A stretch of DNA of 64,000 nucleotides, from NCBI GenBank assembly GCA_025936675.1, contig JAICSX010000010.1, forward strand, positions 3,528 to 67,527, written 5' to 3'. This document shows, one piece after another, positions 55,645 to 62,675 of the stretch. A program made the translations under genes and the position numbers. This stretch comes from Sphingomonas sp. (lineage in GTDB: Bacteria > Pseudomonadota > Alphaproteobacteria > Sphingomonadales > Sphingomonadaceae). Position 1 is the stretch's first letter, and every line of letters begins with the position of its first letter. Below the pieces are notes generated by a model. It saw only the letters and a program-made list of their open reading frames with translations, was not told where the DNA came from and ran no database searches.

Positions 55645-55672
55645 AAACAGCCGAGTTCGGCTGTTTTCTTTT
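55645..55672 (+). terminator. Rho-independent terminator
   Basis: A perfect stem AAACAGCCG (55645-55653) pairs with CGGCTGTTT (55658-55666) around a four-base loop, followed by a T-rich run (TTTTCTTTT). It ends the transcript of the 143-residue lipoprotein gene. Confidence 0.8.
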
Positions 55673-55710
55673 CATTGCAAAGCCTTGGCGCGAGGAGCAC
55701 CAGAGCTCGC

Positions 55711-56046
55711 GTGAGTCATAAGGCAAAAATTGTCGAGCCAGTGCATCCGCAGCCCTGGACGCGGCCCGACGAATATATCGAGGCGATGGCTCGCAAGCGC
55801 ACCTTTCGCCGCGCCCGCGAACCCAAACTGCGCACCCAGCCGGAGCGCCCGCGGCTTCTCCTGTCGACCCTTCCATTGCTCGCGCTCCTCTTGCTGCTCG
55901 CAGTGCTTGCAGTGGCCATGATGATCATTGCGTTCCCCGGCAGCCAACCTCAGGTTCGCGAGCCGCCGCCTGCCGCGAAGGAGCAGGGCGTCGCCCAGCG
56001 TGGCTGGCTCCAGAAAGCCTCGCGGGAATTCCACCACCAGAGCTAG
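55711..56046 (+). CDS. Single-span membrane protein, hypothetical (111 aa)
   Basis: The 111-residue protein starts with a polar, basic region (WTRPDEYIEAMARKRTFRRA) and then has one long hydrophobic helix (LPLLALLLLLAVLAVAMMII) with a short polar C-terminus. The basic N-terminus should be cytoplasmic. GTG 55711 with GAGGAG upstream is taken; a TTG at 55675 lies inside the terminator region and is unlikely. No family is recognised. It precedes the TRIC gene on the same strand. Confidence 0.6.
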   Translation: MSHKAKIVEPVHPQPWTRPDEYIEAMARKRTFRRAREPKLRTQPERPRLLLSTLPLLALLLLLAVLAVAMMIIAFPGSQPQVREPPPAAKEQGVAQRGWLQKASREFHHQS

Positions 56047-56090
56047 AGCTTGGTTGCTTCGAGGTGCGAGAGCAGCCATCAATCGGGGGC

Positions 56091-56717
56091 ATGGCGGCTC
56101 CTATCGTCCCGCACTTACCGGACGCGCTCGTCGTGCTGGATTTCTTCGGCATCGCCGTCTTCGCGGTATCGGGAGCGCTGGTCGCGGCGGAGCGCCGGCT
56201 GGACTTCGTGACCTTCGTCTTTTTCGCTGCGGTGACCGGCGTCGGTGGCGGCACGCTCCGCGACCTGCTGATTGGAGCACCCGTCTTTTGGATTCGCACC
56301 AACGGGACATTGCTGATCTGCATCGGCGCGGCTCTTGCCGTTTGGTTTCTCAACCGGCGACGGTTCACGGGCAAGGCGCTGCTCTGGTTCGACGCTGCCG
56401 GACTAGCGGCCTACGCGACCTACGGCTCCGCCAAGGCGATCGGCTTCGGGGTTGCGCCAGTGCCCGCGTTCGCCATGGGTGTCCTTACGGCGTGCTTCGG
56501 CGGGATCGTCCGCGACGTTCTCGCGGGACTGCCCTCAGTTTTATTTCAGCGTGAATTGTACGTCACCGCGGCCGCGCTGTCGGCGGGGTTGTTCGTTGCG
56601 CTCAACCTGATCGGCGTTCCGCTGCTGATTGCTGCAATCGTTGCAGCAGTGACGGGGTTCGCGCTTCGCGGAGCCGCCATGATCTGGGGCTGGTCGCTTC
56701 CCGGCTACAGGGATTGA
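56091..56717 (+). CDS. TRIC-family (UPF0126/YicG-like) membrane channel protein
   Basis: The 208-residue protein has seven hydrophobic segments in two UPF0126 repeats, each with the Gly-rich signature: GVGGGTLRDLLIGAPVFWI in the first and CFGGIVRDVLAGLPSVLF in the second. Structures of relatives form trimeric cation channels, with the GGGxxRD loops lining the pore. The physiological ion is uncertain. ATG 56091 is used because the membrane domain follows directly. It converges with a transporter-like gene, 35 bases between stops. Confidence 0.88.
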   Translation: MAAPIVPHLPDALVVLDFFGIAVFAVSGALVAAERRLDFVTFVFFAAVTGVGGGTLRDLLIGAPVFWIRTNGTLLICIGAALAVWFLNRRRFTGKALLWFDAAGLAAYATYGSAKAIGFGVAPVPAFAMGVLTACFGGIVRDVLAGLPSVLFQRELYVTAAALSAGLFVALNLIGVPLLIAAIVAAVTGFALRGAAMIWGWSLPGYRD

Positions 56718-56752
56718 TGCGCTTCAGCGCCGGCTGCAATGACTCGCTCCGC

Positions 56753-57541
56753 CTAAAAGCGCACCGATGCTCCTGTGTAGAGTTCCAGATCGGGCGAATT
56801 GCGGTTTAGGCCAAAATTCGCTCCGACATCGAGCTGCAGGTCCTTGTTGATGAGATAAGCGGCTGCAACATCTGCTGTTGCTTGCCGCGTGGTCCCCGCG
56901 GGATCCCAGTCCCACTGGCCCCAGAGTTCGGCCGACAGGTTGAGCCTCGCGTTCGCCTGCCATCCAACGCCGATGACCTGCACCATCGCAGCGTGATGCC
57001 CATGCCCATCGGCGTCGGCGACCCAGTCGATTTCCGGACCGAGCGTGATGCTTAGCGGGCACTTCGGGATTGCATAGTCGATCGGCAAGGCGACGCCCGC
57101 TTCCCATTTGCCGTTGCCGATATGGTGATTTGCGGTTGGAATCTTGACCGCCGGGTTCATCGCGACCTGCACGCCGTCGCCGCTCGTGAGCCGGTATTTC
57201 GAGCGGATGAAGATATCGCCGAAGCTCGAATCGCGCTCGCTGAAGCCGCTGACGCGACCGCGCTGCCAATTGTAAGGCGCAATATCGAGCTCCAGGTTCC
57301 AGCGATCGCTGAGGCCATATTTGAATGCCGTTGCGGAGAGAGCGACGAAATCGGTTGTCAGGCCGTCGGAGCGATCGTGGACCCAATCCGCCAAACCGGT
57401 CTCGATCTGGACCATCTCCGCGGGAACGGTGCAGGTCGGATTGGCCTTGCCCGGCCGGTCCGCGCAGATTGGTTGCTCGTCTGCTGCTGCACGGCTTGCG
57501 CTGAGCAGCAAGGCCGCAGCGATGAAAATGCGCCCCCGCAT
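56753..57541 (-). CDS. Outer-membrane transporter of the phenol-degradation MetA type
   Basis: The 262-residue protein has a Sec signal peptide (ALLLSASRAAADE, about residue 21). The mature part alternates strands typical of an outer-membrane barrel (MVQIETGLADWVHDRSDG, SLSDRWNLEL-like segments, LDVGANFGLNRNSPDLELYTG) and ends in Phe. It resembles the transporter (MetA-pathway/phenol-degradation) family found in many proteobacteria, whose substrates are mostly unknown. ATG 57541 is preferred over an upstream start because it begins the signal peptide. Confidence 0.75.
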   Translation of the reverse strand: MRGRIFIAAALLLSASRAAADEQPICADRPGKANPTCTVPAEMVQIETGLADWVHDRSDGLTTDFVALSATAFKYGLSDRWNLELDIAPYNWQRGRVSGFSERDSSFGDIFIRSKYRLTSGDGVQVAMNPAVKIPTANHHIGNGKWEAGVALPIDYAIPKCPLSITLGPEIDWVADADGHGHHAAMVQVIGVGWQANARLNLSAELWGQWDWDPAGTTRQATADVAAAYLINKDLQLDVGANFGLNRNSPDLELYTGASVRF

Positions 57542-57646
57542 CACGGTGGTTTGCGTCACTCCAATCGCAAGGTCGAGTGACAAGGATGCAATCCACTGCT
57601 GTTCGCAACCCGCGAGGGGCCCAAAGTTTATGCTTTGCTTACGAGA

Positions 57647-57673
57647 GGCGGCGGCCGGAGGGCGACCGCCGCC
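57647..57673 (-). terminator. Stable hairpin after the first PilZ gene
   Basis: GGCGGCGG (57647-57654) pairs perfectly with CCGCCGCC (57666-57673) just past the stop of the PilZ gene. There is no T tract on the reverse strand, so it may stabilise the mRNA end rather than terminate transcription. Confidence 0.3.
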
Positions 57674-57682
57674 GAGCCCTGA

Positions 57683-58162
57683 TCAGGCGTTCGCCGTTGC
57701 CGGCTGCATCAAGCGTTCGAGCAGTGAACCGAACACCGCAGGGTGAATCGGCCTGGCAAACTGAACGCCCGCAGTCGGGCCCATTGTCCAGCGAACACGG
57801 GCTCCAAGCGGCTCTAGATCGGGCAAGCGCGCGATGACGTCCTCGCCGATCTCGCACTCCTCGATCATCTCGATCCTGCATCCGCCCGAGGAGACATTGT
57901 CGAGCGCCACTTCGAAGTTCACACCCGGGATTCGCCGCACGTGGACCTGCGAGCCCGTGGCAAACCTGCCGCACTGACGCCGTTCACCCTCCCGCGGCGG
58001 CTCCGGTGCCTGTTCGCTGTCGCGGATCGAAGCAGCGATCGTGCCGCTGAGCTTCGCGGTGGCCTTCTCGACCGTCCGCGCCCGTCCCTCGGCGATAATT
58101 GCGTTCGCCCGTTCCGTAACACGCCGAAGGCGCTCATTCGCCATGTTGGTTTCTAGATACAT
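57683..58162 (-). CDS. PilZ-domain protein with helical N-terminus
   Basis: The 159-residue protein has a helical N-terminal part (ERANAIIAEGRARTVEKATA) and a C-terminal PilZ domain. Both c-di-GMP-binding motifs are present: RxxxR as RQCGR near residue 75, and the (D/N)xSxxG motif as DNVSSGGCRIEM. It should bind cyclic di-GMP and relay it to an unknown partner. The start uses ATG 58162 behind the GGGGGGT element (58169-58175); an ATG at 58144 is an alternative. It overlaps the 3' end of the upstream 109-residue gene by ten bases, so the two are probably co-transcribed. Confidence 0.85.
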   Translation of the reverse strand: MYLETNMANERLRRVTERANAIIAEGRARTVEKATAKLSGTIAASIRDSEQAPEPPREGERRQCGRFATGSQVHVRRIPGVNFEVALDNVSSGGCRIEMIEECEIGEDVIARLPDLEPLGARVRWTMGPTAGVQFARPIHPAVFGSLLERLMQPATANA

Positions 58163-58482
58163 TGCTCTACCCCCCGGGCGATCGGCCCATCCCAGCTTGC
58201 GTTCTGAACATGAATTTCGCGCCGCGACCCGCGGTCGCTGATCTCGACGAAATAGGGTTGCTTCACAGAGGCCGCGCCAGCGTTGGAGAAGGTCCCGCCG
58301 CCGCTTTCCTTGGGCACGAACCACCAGGCTTTCGAATTCCGCTCCTGCGCATGCGTGAAGCAGTCGGCGAACGCCTGAGTCGATTTCGCAGTCGCGAATG
58401 CCGTCGGATGGCTAGTTTGAGATGCCGGCGCCGCCGCGATTGCAGCAACGCTGATCAACGTCACGATACCCAAGTCCTTCAT
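58153..58482 (-). CDS. Secreted protein, hypothetical (109 aa)
   Basis: A 109-residue protein with a Sec signal peptide (IVTLISVAAIAAAPASQT), predicted to be periplasmic. The mature part contains FADCFTHAQERNSKAWWFVP and ends ARGVEQCI, so two Cys could form a disulfide. No family is recognised. Its ATG is preceded by GGGGGGT at 58488-58494 with a five-base gap, the same unusual element used by its neighbours. It lies in front of a PilZ gene with overlapping ends. Confidence 0.7.
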   Translation of the reverse strand: MKDLGIVTLISVAAIAAAPASQTSHPTAFATAKSTQAFADCFTHAQERNSKAWWFVPKESGGGTFSNAGAASVKQPYFVEISDRGSRREIHVQNASWDGPIARGVEQCI

Positions 58483-58678
58483 GCGTAACCCCCCGGTCAG
58501 CTATGAATGCCGCGCCTGAATTCCCCTACTAAGGTGAGCGGCTGTTCTCTGGTTACTTTCTCGTTTACCGGTCCAACGCTCGCAATCGCGCAGTTCCGAC
58601 TGCCCCAAAATGACGCGTAGCCGACATTAACCTTGTAGCTGTGGCCGATATTGACCCCAATGCGGGGGAGATAGCGAC

Positions 58679-59347
58679 GTGACCAACAGAGCGAACATCT
58701 CCGAAGCGATTGCGCGATCGCGCAGCATGCGTGGTGCGCTGCGACGGCGTCGCCGCCGGCTCGTGCTCGCCGCCTGCCTTGTGACTGCCGCGGGCGTTCC
58801 GCTTTCGCTGTCGCTCGTCGGCGTGACGGGCAGCGACGTGGTGCACGCGGCAGCCAATGGCGCGAGCAGCCTCGCCGACCTGTTCGACAAGAGGTCTCCG
58901 GGCGAGCGCACCGCTGCACAACTGACCAAGACCAAGCACGTCAAGCGCGCGATTTCGGCGGTGGCACCGCCGGATCGTCAGGGCATAGCGCCTCTCGTCG
59001 CCCGCAAGCCTGGCTTCGACGGGGTCGCGCAGCTGCTGGTCGCCCCGCCGCCGGCGCTCGATATCGCTCCGCCGGTTGAAGAGGCATCCCTCGACATTCC
59101 GACGATTGCCGGCGAGATCGGCTCGACTCCGGATGTGGTTGCTACGCCGCCCGGCGGCGGCGGCGGAACCGGTGGCGGGGGTGGCCCATCCACCTTCCCG
59201 ACTTCGGAGCCGCGCCAGCCACTGACTCCGGTCGCTGCAGTGCCCGAGCCCGGAACGTGGGCAACCATGCTGCTCGGATTCGCAATGCTCGGCTGGCGCA
59301 TGCGGCGCCGGCCGGCCAAGACAGCCATCAGGAACCCTGCGGCCTAA
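58679..59347 (+). CDS. PEP-CTERM (PEPxxWA) sorting-signal protein
   Basis: The 222-residue protein has an Arg-rich N-terminus (RSMRGALRRRRRRLVLAACL) leading to a hydrophobic export segment, a disordered Pro/Gly-rich middle (PGGGGGTGGGGGPSTFP), and the C-terminal sorting signal AVPEPGTWATMLLGFAMLGW followed by RMRRR. The PEP motif, the hydrophobic helix and the basic end are the three parts recognised by exosortase. The GTG 58679 start has GGGGGAG about nine bases before it. No exosortase gene is in the window. It converges with the L,D-transpeptidase gene with interlocked stops (59344-59347). Confidence 0.85.
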   Translation: MTNRANISEAIARSRSMRGALRRRRRRLVLAACLVTAAGVPLSLSLVGVTGSDVVHAAANGASSLADLFDKRSPGERTAAQLTKTKHVKRAISAVAPPDRQGIAPLVARKPGFDGVAQLLVAPPPALDIAPPVEEASLDIPTIAGEIGSTPDVVATPPGGGGGTGGGGGPSTFPTSEPRQPLTPVAAVPEPGTWATMLLGFAMLGWRMRRRPAKTAIRNPAA

Positions 59348-59991
59348 CTATTTGCGATAAAGACTTCGTCGCCGACGGATGCGGCGGCGAACAGCTTTGC
59401 GGCGAACGCCTCTGGCACGCCGATGCAGCCGTGGGTCGCGTAGCCCCAGCGGACATTGCTGGCGTGGATCGATACGCCGTCCGCGGTGAGCCTCAGCGTG
59501 TAGGGCATCGGCGCGTCATAGGTCGCCGAGCGATGATCCTTGAGCTTGGCGAGGATCGGGAATTTGCCCGTCGGAGTCGGAACGTCGTTCGCGCCATAGA
59601 GGATGACCGCCGTCCCGATCTCCTGTCCATCGCGGAAGACGGAGATCAGCTGCGCGTTCGGATCGACACGGATCCACAGCCTGCCGGCGGGCACGCCCTT
59701 CTCGTCCCAGCGATAGTCACCGTAGGTCAGCTGCGCAGGTACGTTGAGGATCGATTTGATCGGGCGGTCGATCAGGCCCTGTGCCAGAGCCTGGGCGTTC
59801 GCCGCGGCGGAGACTGGCACGCGTTCAGTGGAAGCTGGCGAGCTCGCAACGGGCGTTGGCGCTGCTGCTGCAGGCTCCGGCTCGCGCGCAACCGACAGTG
59901 AAGCGGCCGCGGTTCCCCCGAGAACGAAGAAGCATGCCGCGCCGATGAAGCGCTTCACCTTCCTCGAACGTGGAGAATGCCGCGGCCGCAA
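59344..59991 (-). CDS. L,D-transpeptidase (YkuD) family protein
   Basis: The 215-residue protein has an N-terminal hydrophobic signal (RFIGAACFFVLGGTAAASLS), an Ala/Pro-rich linker, and a YkuD domain. The catalytic motif is HASNVRWGYATHGCIGVP near residues 175-192, with His, Ser/Thr and Cys in place. The Arg usual after HGCI is Gly here. It would form 3-3 crosslinks in peptidoglycan or attach proteins. A TTG start at 59991 is supported by GGGGGG at 59998-60003; a GTG at 59958 is an alternative. It follows the second PilZ gene after 12 bases, so they form an operon. Confidence 0.83.
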   Translation of the reverse strand: MRPRHSPRSRKVKRFIGAACFFVLGGTAAASLSVAREPEPAAAAPTPVASSPASTERVPVSAAANAQALAQGLIDRPIKSILNVPAQLTYGDYRWDEKGVPAGRLWIRVDPNAQLISVFRDGQEIGTAVILYGANDVPTPTGKFPILAKLKDHRSATYDAPMPYTLRLTADGVSIHASNVRWGYATHGCIGVPEAFAAKLFAAASVGDEVFIANS

Positions 59992-60003
59992 CCGTCGCCC
60001 CCC

Positions 60004-60252
60004 TTAATTCACGAACCGCGCGCCGGCGCGGCCATCGTCGGACCAGCGGATTTCGGCCTGCACGGCGCCGCGCTTGATGATCCTGAGCTCGACGAGCTCG
60101 CCTTCGTTGAACGGCTCTTCGCAGCTGAGCTTGCAGCCGCCGTAAGAAAGCTCGGACACGGAAATGTCCGAATCGCGCGTGTCGCTGAGCGCGAAACCGC
60201 GCAGCTCGACAGGCCAGCGTTCGGCCCGATCAACGAGATTATTGCCCGACAT
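60004..60252 (-). CDS. Short PilZ-domain protein (82 aa), degenerate motif
   Basis: An 82-residue single PilZ domain. The (D/N)xSxxG motif reads ELSYGG, so the first position is Glu, and no RxxxR motif is present before it. It may have lost c-di-GMP binding and act as a PilZ-fold adaptor. The domain is recognisable from SELSYGGCKLSCEEPFNEGE and the closing EIRWSDDGRAGARFVN. The start has GGGGGGT at 60258-60264 five bases before ATG. It precedes the L,D-transpeptidase gene by 12 bases. Confidence 0.78.
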   Translation of the reverse strand: MSGNNLVDRAERWPVELRGFALSDTRDSDISVSELSYGGCKLSCEEPFNEGELVELRIIKRGAVQAEIRWSDDGRAGARFVN

Positions 60253-60440
60253 ACTTCACCCCCCAGTGATTGGTTCAGAATTGCTTTACCATCGCCGGCG
60301 CAAGTCGGCTTGACGACAGATTTGCCTGTCCCAAATCCGAACGCAGAGTTGACGGAGGTCATTGTTTCGACGTGCGATTTGGCAGCAGCGCGGGCCCTGT
60401 CCTAGACAGCTCCCGACCCACTCACAGCAGGAATCATCCA

Positions 60441-60905
60441 TTGCGAGTCTTCCGCATTGCAGCGGCCGTTTGCCTCAGTTTGTCCGCGAGTCTCTCAGCG
60501 GCGCCCTTCCAGTCGGCGCGTACCATCGACGGCACTCAGTTCAACCCTTCGGGCCATGTCACGATCGTCCATTACTGGGCGACCTGGTGCGCGCCATGCC
60601 GGGTCGAGATGCCCATACTCGACGCTTATTACCGCAAGCACCACGGGCAGGGCCTCGACATGCTCGCCGTGTCGATCGACCAGGGCGTGCCGACCAGCAA
60701 GCTGAAGGATATTTCCGAAAAGTTTGCCTTCCCGGTGGCGCGGATCGACGACGTCAAGATGCCCCGCCGCGACGTCCCGTCGGCGATCCCGGTCAATCGG
60801 GTCTATGACAAGTCCGGTCGACTCGTCTTCCAGTCGAAGGCAGACGGCCGGAGCACGATCGACATGGCGACGCTCGAGCGCGTCGTCACGCCGCTGCTTC
60901 GCTAA
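60441..60905 (+). CDS. Thioredoxin-like (TlpA/redoxin) periplasmic protein
   Basis: The protein has 154 residues. A Sec signal (RIAAAVCLSLSASLSAAPFQ) precedes a thioredoxin fold with the active site WCAPC in VHYWATWCAPCRVEMPILDA and a cis-Pro region (AIPVNRVYDKSGRLVFQ). It would reduce disulfides or deliver reductant in the periplasm. The frame is open far upstream, but TTG 60441 is chosen because AGGA sits eight bases before it and the signal peptide begins there. It converges with a Cys-rich barrel gene through interlocked stops (60902-60905). Confidence 0.82.
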   Translation: MRVFRIAAAVCLSLSASLSAAPFQSARTIDGTQFNPSGHVTIVHYWATWCAPCRVEMPILDAYYRKHHGQGLDMLAVSIDQGVPTSKLKDISEKFAFPVARIDDVKMPRRDVPSAIPVNRVYDKSGRLVFQSKADGRSTIDMATLERVVTPLLR

Positions 60906-61873
60906 AGGTGCAGCAGCAGCCCGGCTGAGAACTTCGCCTTTGGGACGAGCTGGTAGCCGTTGACCCGCTGATAGAGCGGAAGCTCGATGAAGGTGAAGCC
61001 GACAAGCCGCGAGCTCAGCTTTGCCGAAATGCCCGGTGACAGGTTGACCTGCTCGCCGCCGCTGTTCGGCCGGTCCGAGTTGACACCGCTGTCGCGCGCG
61101 GTCGCCCGGAAGCTCAGCTGCAGCTGCGGCGTGACATTGCGCCAATGGGTGAAGTTGAGTGCCGCCGAGGCTTGGACGAAGCTCCCCGGCTTGTACCCGT
61201 CGCGGCTGTTGAGCGGCGTCTGTCCGGTGACCTGAAGGAAATAACCGAGCTCCGGTAGCAGCGCGCCCAGATGATAGACTCCGAGCGTCGCCTGGACCGT
61301 GCCGCTGCCTGGCTGGAGCCCGCGATCGACTTCTTCGCCGGTCTCTGGACCGGACCGGAACGTCTGATGGATTTGCCCCGTCGGCAGGACCAGCCCTGCT
61401 TCGATCCCGGTGACGCTGCCGGGGGTTGAAAGCCCCTGCCACCGCCCGGTGACGCGCAGGTCGCCAATGCCGTGCGTGTGCGAATGACTCGGCTCGATCG
61501 TGTCCTCACCGATCGTGCTGTGCGGCCGGGTCAGCACCGGCAGCTGCACGTCGAGCCCGAAGTCGTTCGCGAACTGGTGGTCGAGCGTCATCGTCAGGCT
61601 GTGGTTGTAGGTGAGGCGCTCGATCTCGCGATCGGTCGGATAGTCGATCGCGCTGCGGTCGACCTCGTGCGTCCCGCTCTGCAGGCGAGTCTGCGGCACA
61701 TAATCGTAGCGTAGCGAGAAGGTCGTGCCCGGCTGCGCGGCAAGACCCTGGCTCAGCCAGTCGGCGGTCAACGTGCAGCCGCAGCTCGCACAGGCGAGCG
61801 CGGGGCTTGAGAGTGAAAGAAACATGATGAGCGGGACTGCGCCGAAGAGCGCGGCCCTTTTGAACGACTGCAT
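60902..61873 (-). CDS. Outer-membrane protein with N-terminal CASCGC motif
   Basis: The 323-residue protein has a signal peptide ending near SPALA. The mature N-terminus reads CASCGCTLTADWLSQG, a cluster of Cys that could bind copper or another metal or form disulfides. The rest is built of amphipathic beta strands (TTFSLRYDYVPQTRLQSG, SLTMTLDHQFANDFGLDVQL, AKFSAGLLLHL) as in an outer-membrane barrel. A His-rich loop (PSHSHTHGIGDLRV) supports metal contact. Its upstream neighbour on the same strand is a DUF2946 gene, often found near copper genes. Function is inferred only from these features. Confidence 0.75.
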   Translation of the reverse strand: MQSFKRAALFGAVPLIMFLSLSSPALACASCGCTLTADWLSQGLAAQPGTTFSLRYDYVPQTRLQSGTHEVDRSAIDYPTDREIERLTYNHSLTMTLDHQFANDFGLDVQLPVLTRPHSTIGEDTIEPSHSHTHGIGDLRVTGRWQGLSTPGSVTGIEAGLVLPTGQIHQTFRSGPETGEEVDRGLQPGSGTVQATLGVYHLGALLPELGYFLQVTGQTPLNSRDGYKPGSFVQASAALNFTHWRNVTPQLQLSFRATARDSGVNSDRPNSGGEQVNLSPGISAKLSSRLVGFTFIELPLYQRVNGYQLVPKAKFSAGLLLHL

Positions 61874-61933
61874 TTTCCTGAATTCCCCAGTGCCGCGAAG
61901 GTGCGGCGTTCGTGGACTGAACGGACGGTGAGT

Positions 61934-62362
61934 TCAGGCGGGGAGGGGAGGGGCTCGCGCCGGCGGGCGGGCACGCGAATATGATCGCGCTGCAAACAGG
62001 AATGCCGCGCCGAGCAGCAAAGCTGCCGCGAAGCCGAATACTTCGAAAAGCCCGCTGTAATCGAAGCCGAGCAGCCCAGGTGCCGATACCGACGCATAGG
62101 GACATTGCTGATGAGTCGACTGGTGGTCGCCCGAATGGTGGTGGTGCGCGGCCATAGGCGTCGCGCCGCCGTTGGCGTCGGGGCAGACGATGATCGACAG
62201 CGATCCATGTTCGAACGCCGGCATGAACCCGGCAGGCGCGAGCGACCGCACAGCAAGCAGCAGCGCCAGAAGAAAGGCGCAAAGTGTGCGCGTTTGGGCG
62301 GAAACGCTCCTCATTCGGGGCATAGATGCGCGATAGCGCGGTAAAATTCCCGTGTCAGCCAT
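61934..62362 (-). CDS. DUF2946-family protein
   Basis: The 142-residue protein (from ATG 62362) belongs to DUF2946. It has a membrane segment near the N-terminus (TLCAFLLALLLAVRSLAPAG), then GSLSIIVCPDANGG, a His-rich stretch (PMAAHHHHSGDHQSTHQQCP) and a second hydrophobic helix (FGFAAALLLGAAFLFAARSY). The family is usually linked to copper resistance or transport by gene context, and the paired Cys and His could bind metal. Later Met codons at 62323 or 62314 are alternatives; no clear ribosome site decides. It lies 60 bases before the barrel gene. Confidence 0.75.
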   Translation of the reverse strand: MADTGILPRYRASMPRMRSVSAQTRTLCAFLLALLLAVRSLAPAGFMPAFEHGSLSIIVCPDANGGATPMAAHHHHSGDHQSTHQQCPYASVSAPGLLGFDYSGLFEVFGFAAALLLGAAFLFAARSYSRARPPARAPPLPA

Positions 62363-62415
62363 GTTGCGCCGCGGCAAATCCACAGGAAAATTATGTTGAG
62401 ATTGAATTTACCGGC

Positions 62416-62450
62416 TTGCGTCCAGCGCCGGTTGAGGCACTATAGCTAGT
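62416..62450 (+). promoter_or_regulatory. Possible nrdA promoter with NrdR-like box
   Basis: A -35-like TTGCGT (62416-62421) and a -10-like TATAGC (62441-62446) are 19 bases apart. The -10 region overlaps ACTATAGCTAGT (62439-62450), which matches 10 of 12 positions of a symmetric ACTATATATAGT-type NrdR box. NrdR represses ribonucleotide reductase genes. The spacing is long, so this is tentative. Confidence 0.3.
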
Positions 62451-62452
62451 AG

Positions 62453-62607
62453 CGAACGAGGGGGAACACTCAATTACTGGTGTTCTGGCGCCGGAATGAC
62501 TATATTCCGGTGACGGGATAACTCGTCCCCGCTTTCCACAGGAGGCGGGGGCGAAAAAGCCCCGAAGAGCGCGGAAAACGGCTCGGATGCTTTGATGGCT
62601 CCGAGTC
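62453..62607 (+). promoter_or_regulatory. Candidate structured 5' leader of nrdA
   Basis: The leader region before nrdA folds into several strong hairpins. ACGAG (62456-62460) pairs with CTCGT (62522-62526) and encloses GAACAC/GTGTTC (62464-62469 with 62480-62485) and CGCCGGAAT/ATTCCGGTG (62489-62497 with 62504-62512), a three-way junction. Next come two mutually exclusive stems: CCCCGC/GCGGGG (62527-62532, 62545-62550) and GGGGC/GCCCC (62548-62552, 62559-62563). A further hairpin, CTCGGA/TCCGAG (62582-62587, 62600-62605), holds an in-frame ATG (62595) in its loop. The 313 bases 62363-62675 hold no other gene. Whether it binds a ligand is unknown. Confidence 0.5.
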
Positions 62608-62675
62608 GAACAAGTCAGGAACAAACGGTCCTGGACGTCAATGACGCGAGGGCCGAAGAAGGACGGGGAAGCGCG

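Noticed and set aside
62453..62607. Cobalamin riboswitch ahead of nrdA
   Set aside because: I looked for the conserved B12-box and core sequences and do not see them; the structured leader is therefore reported without a ligand.
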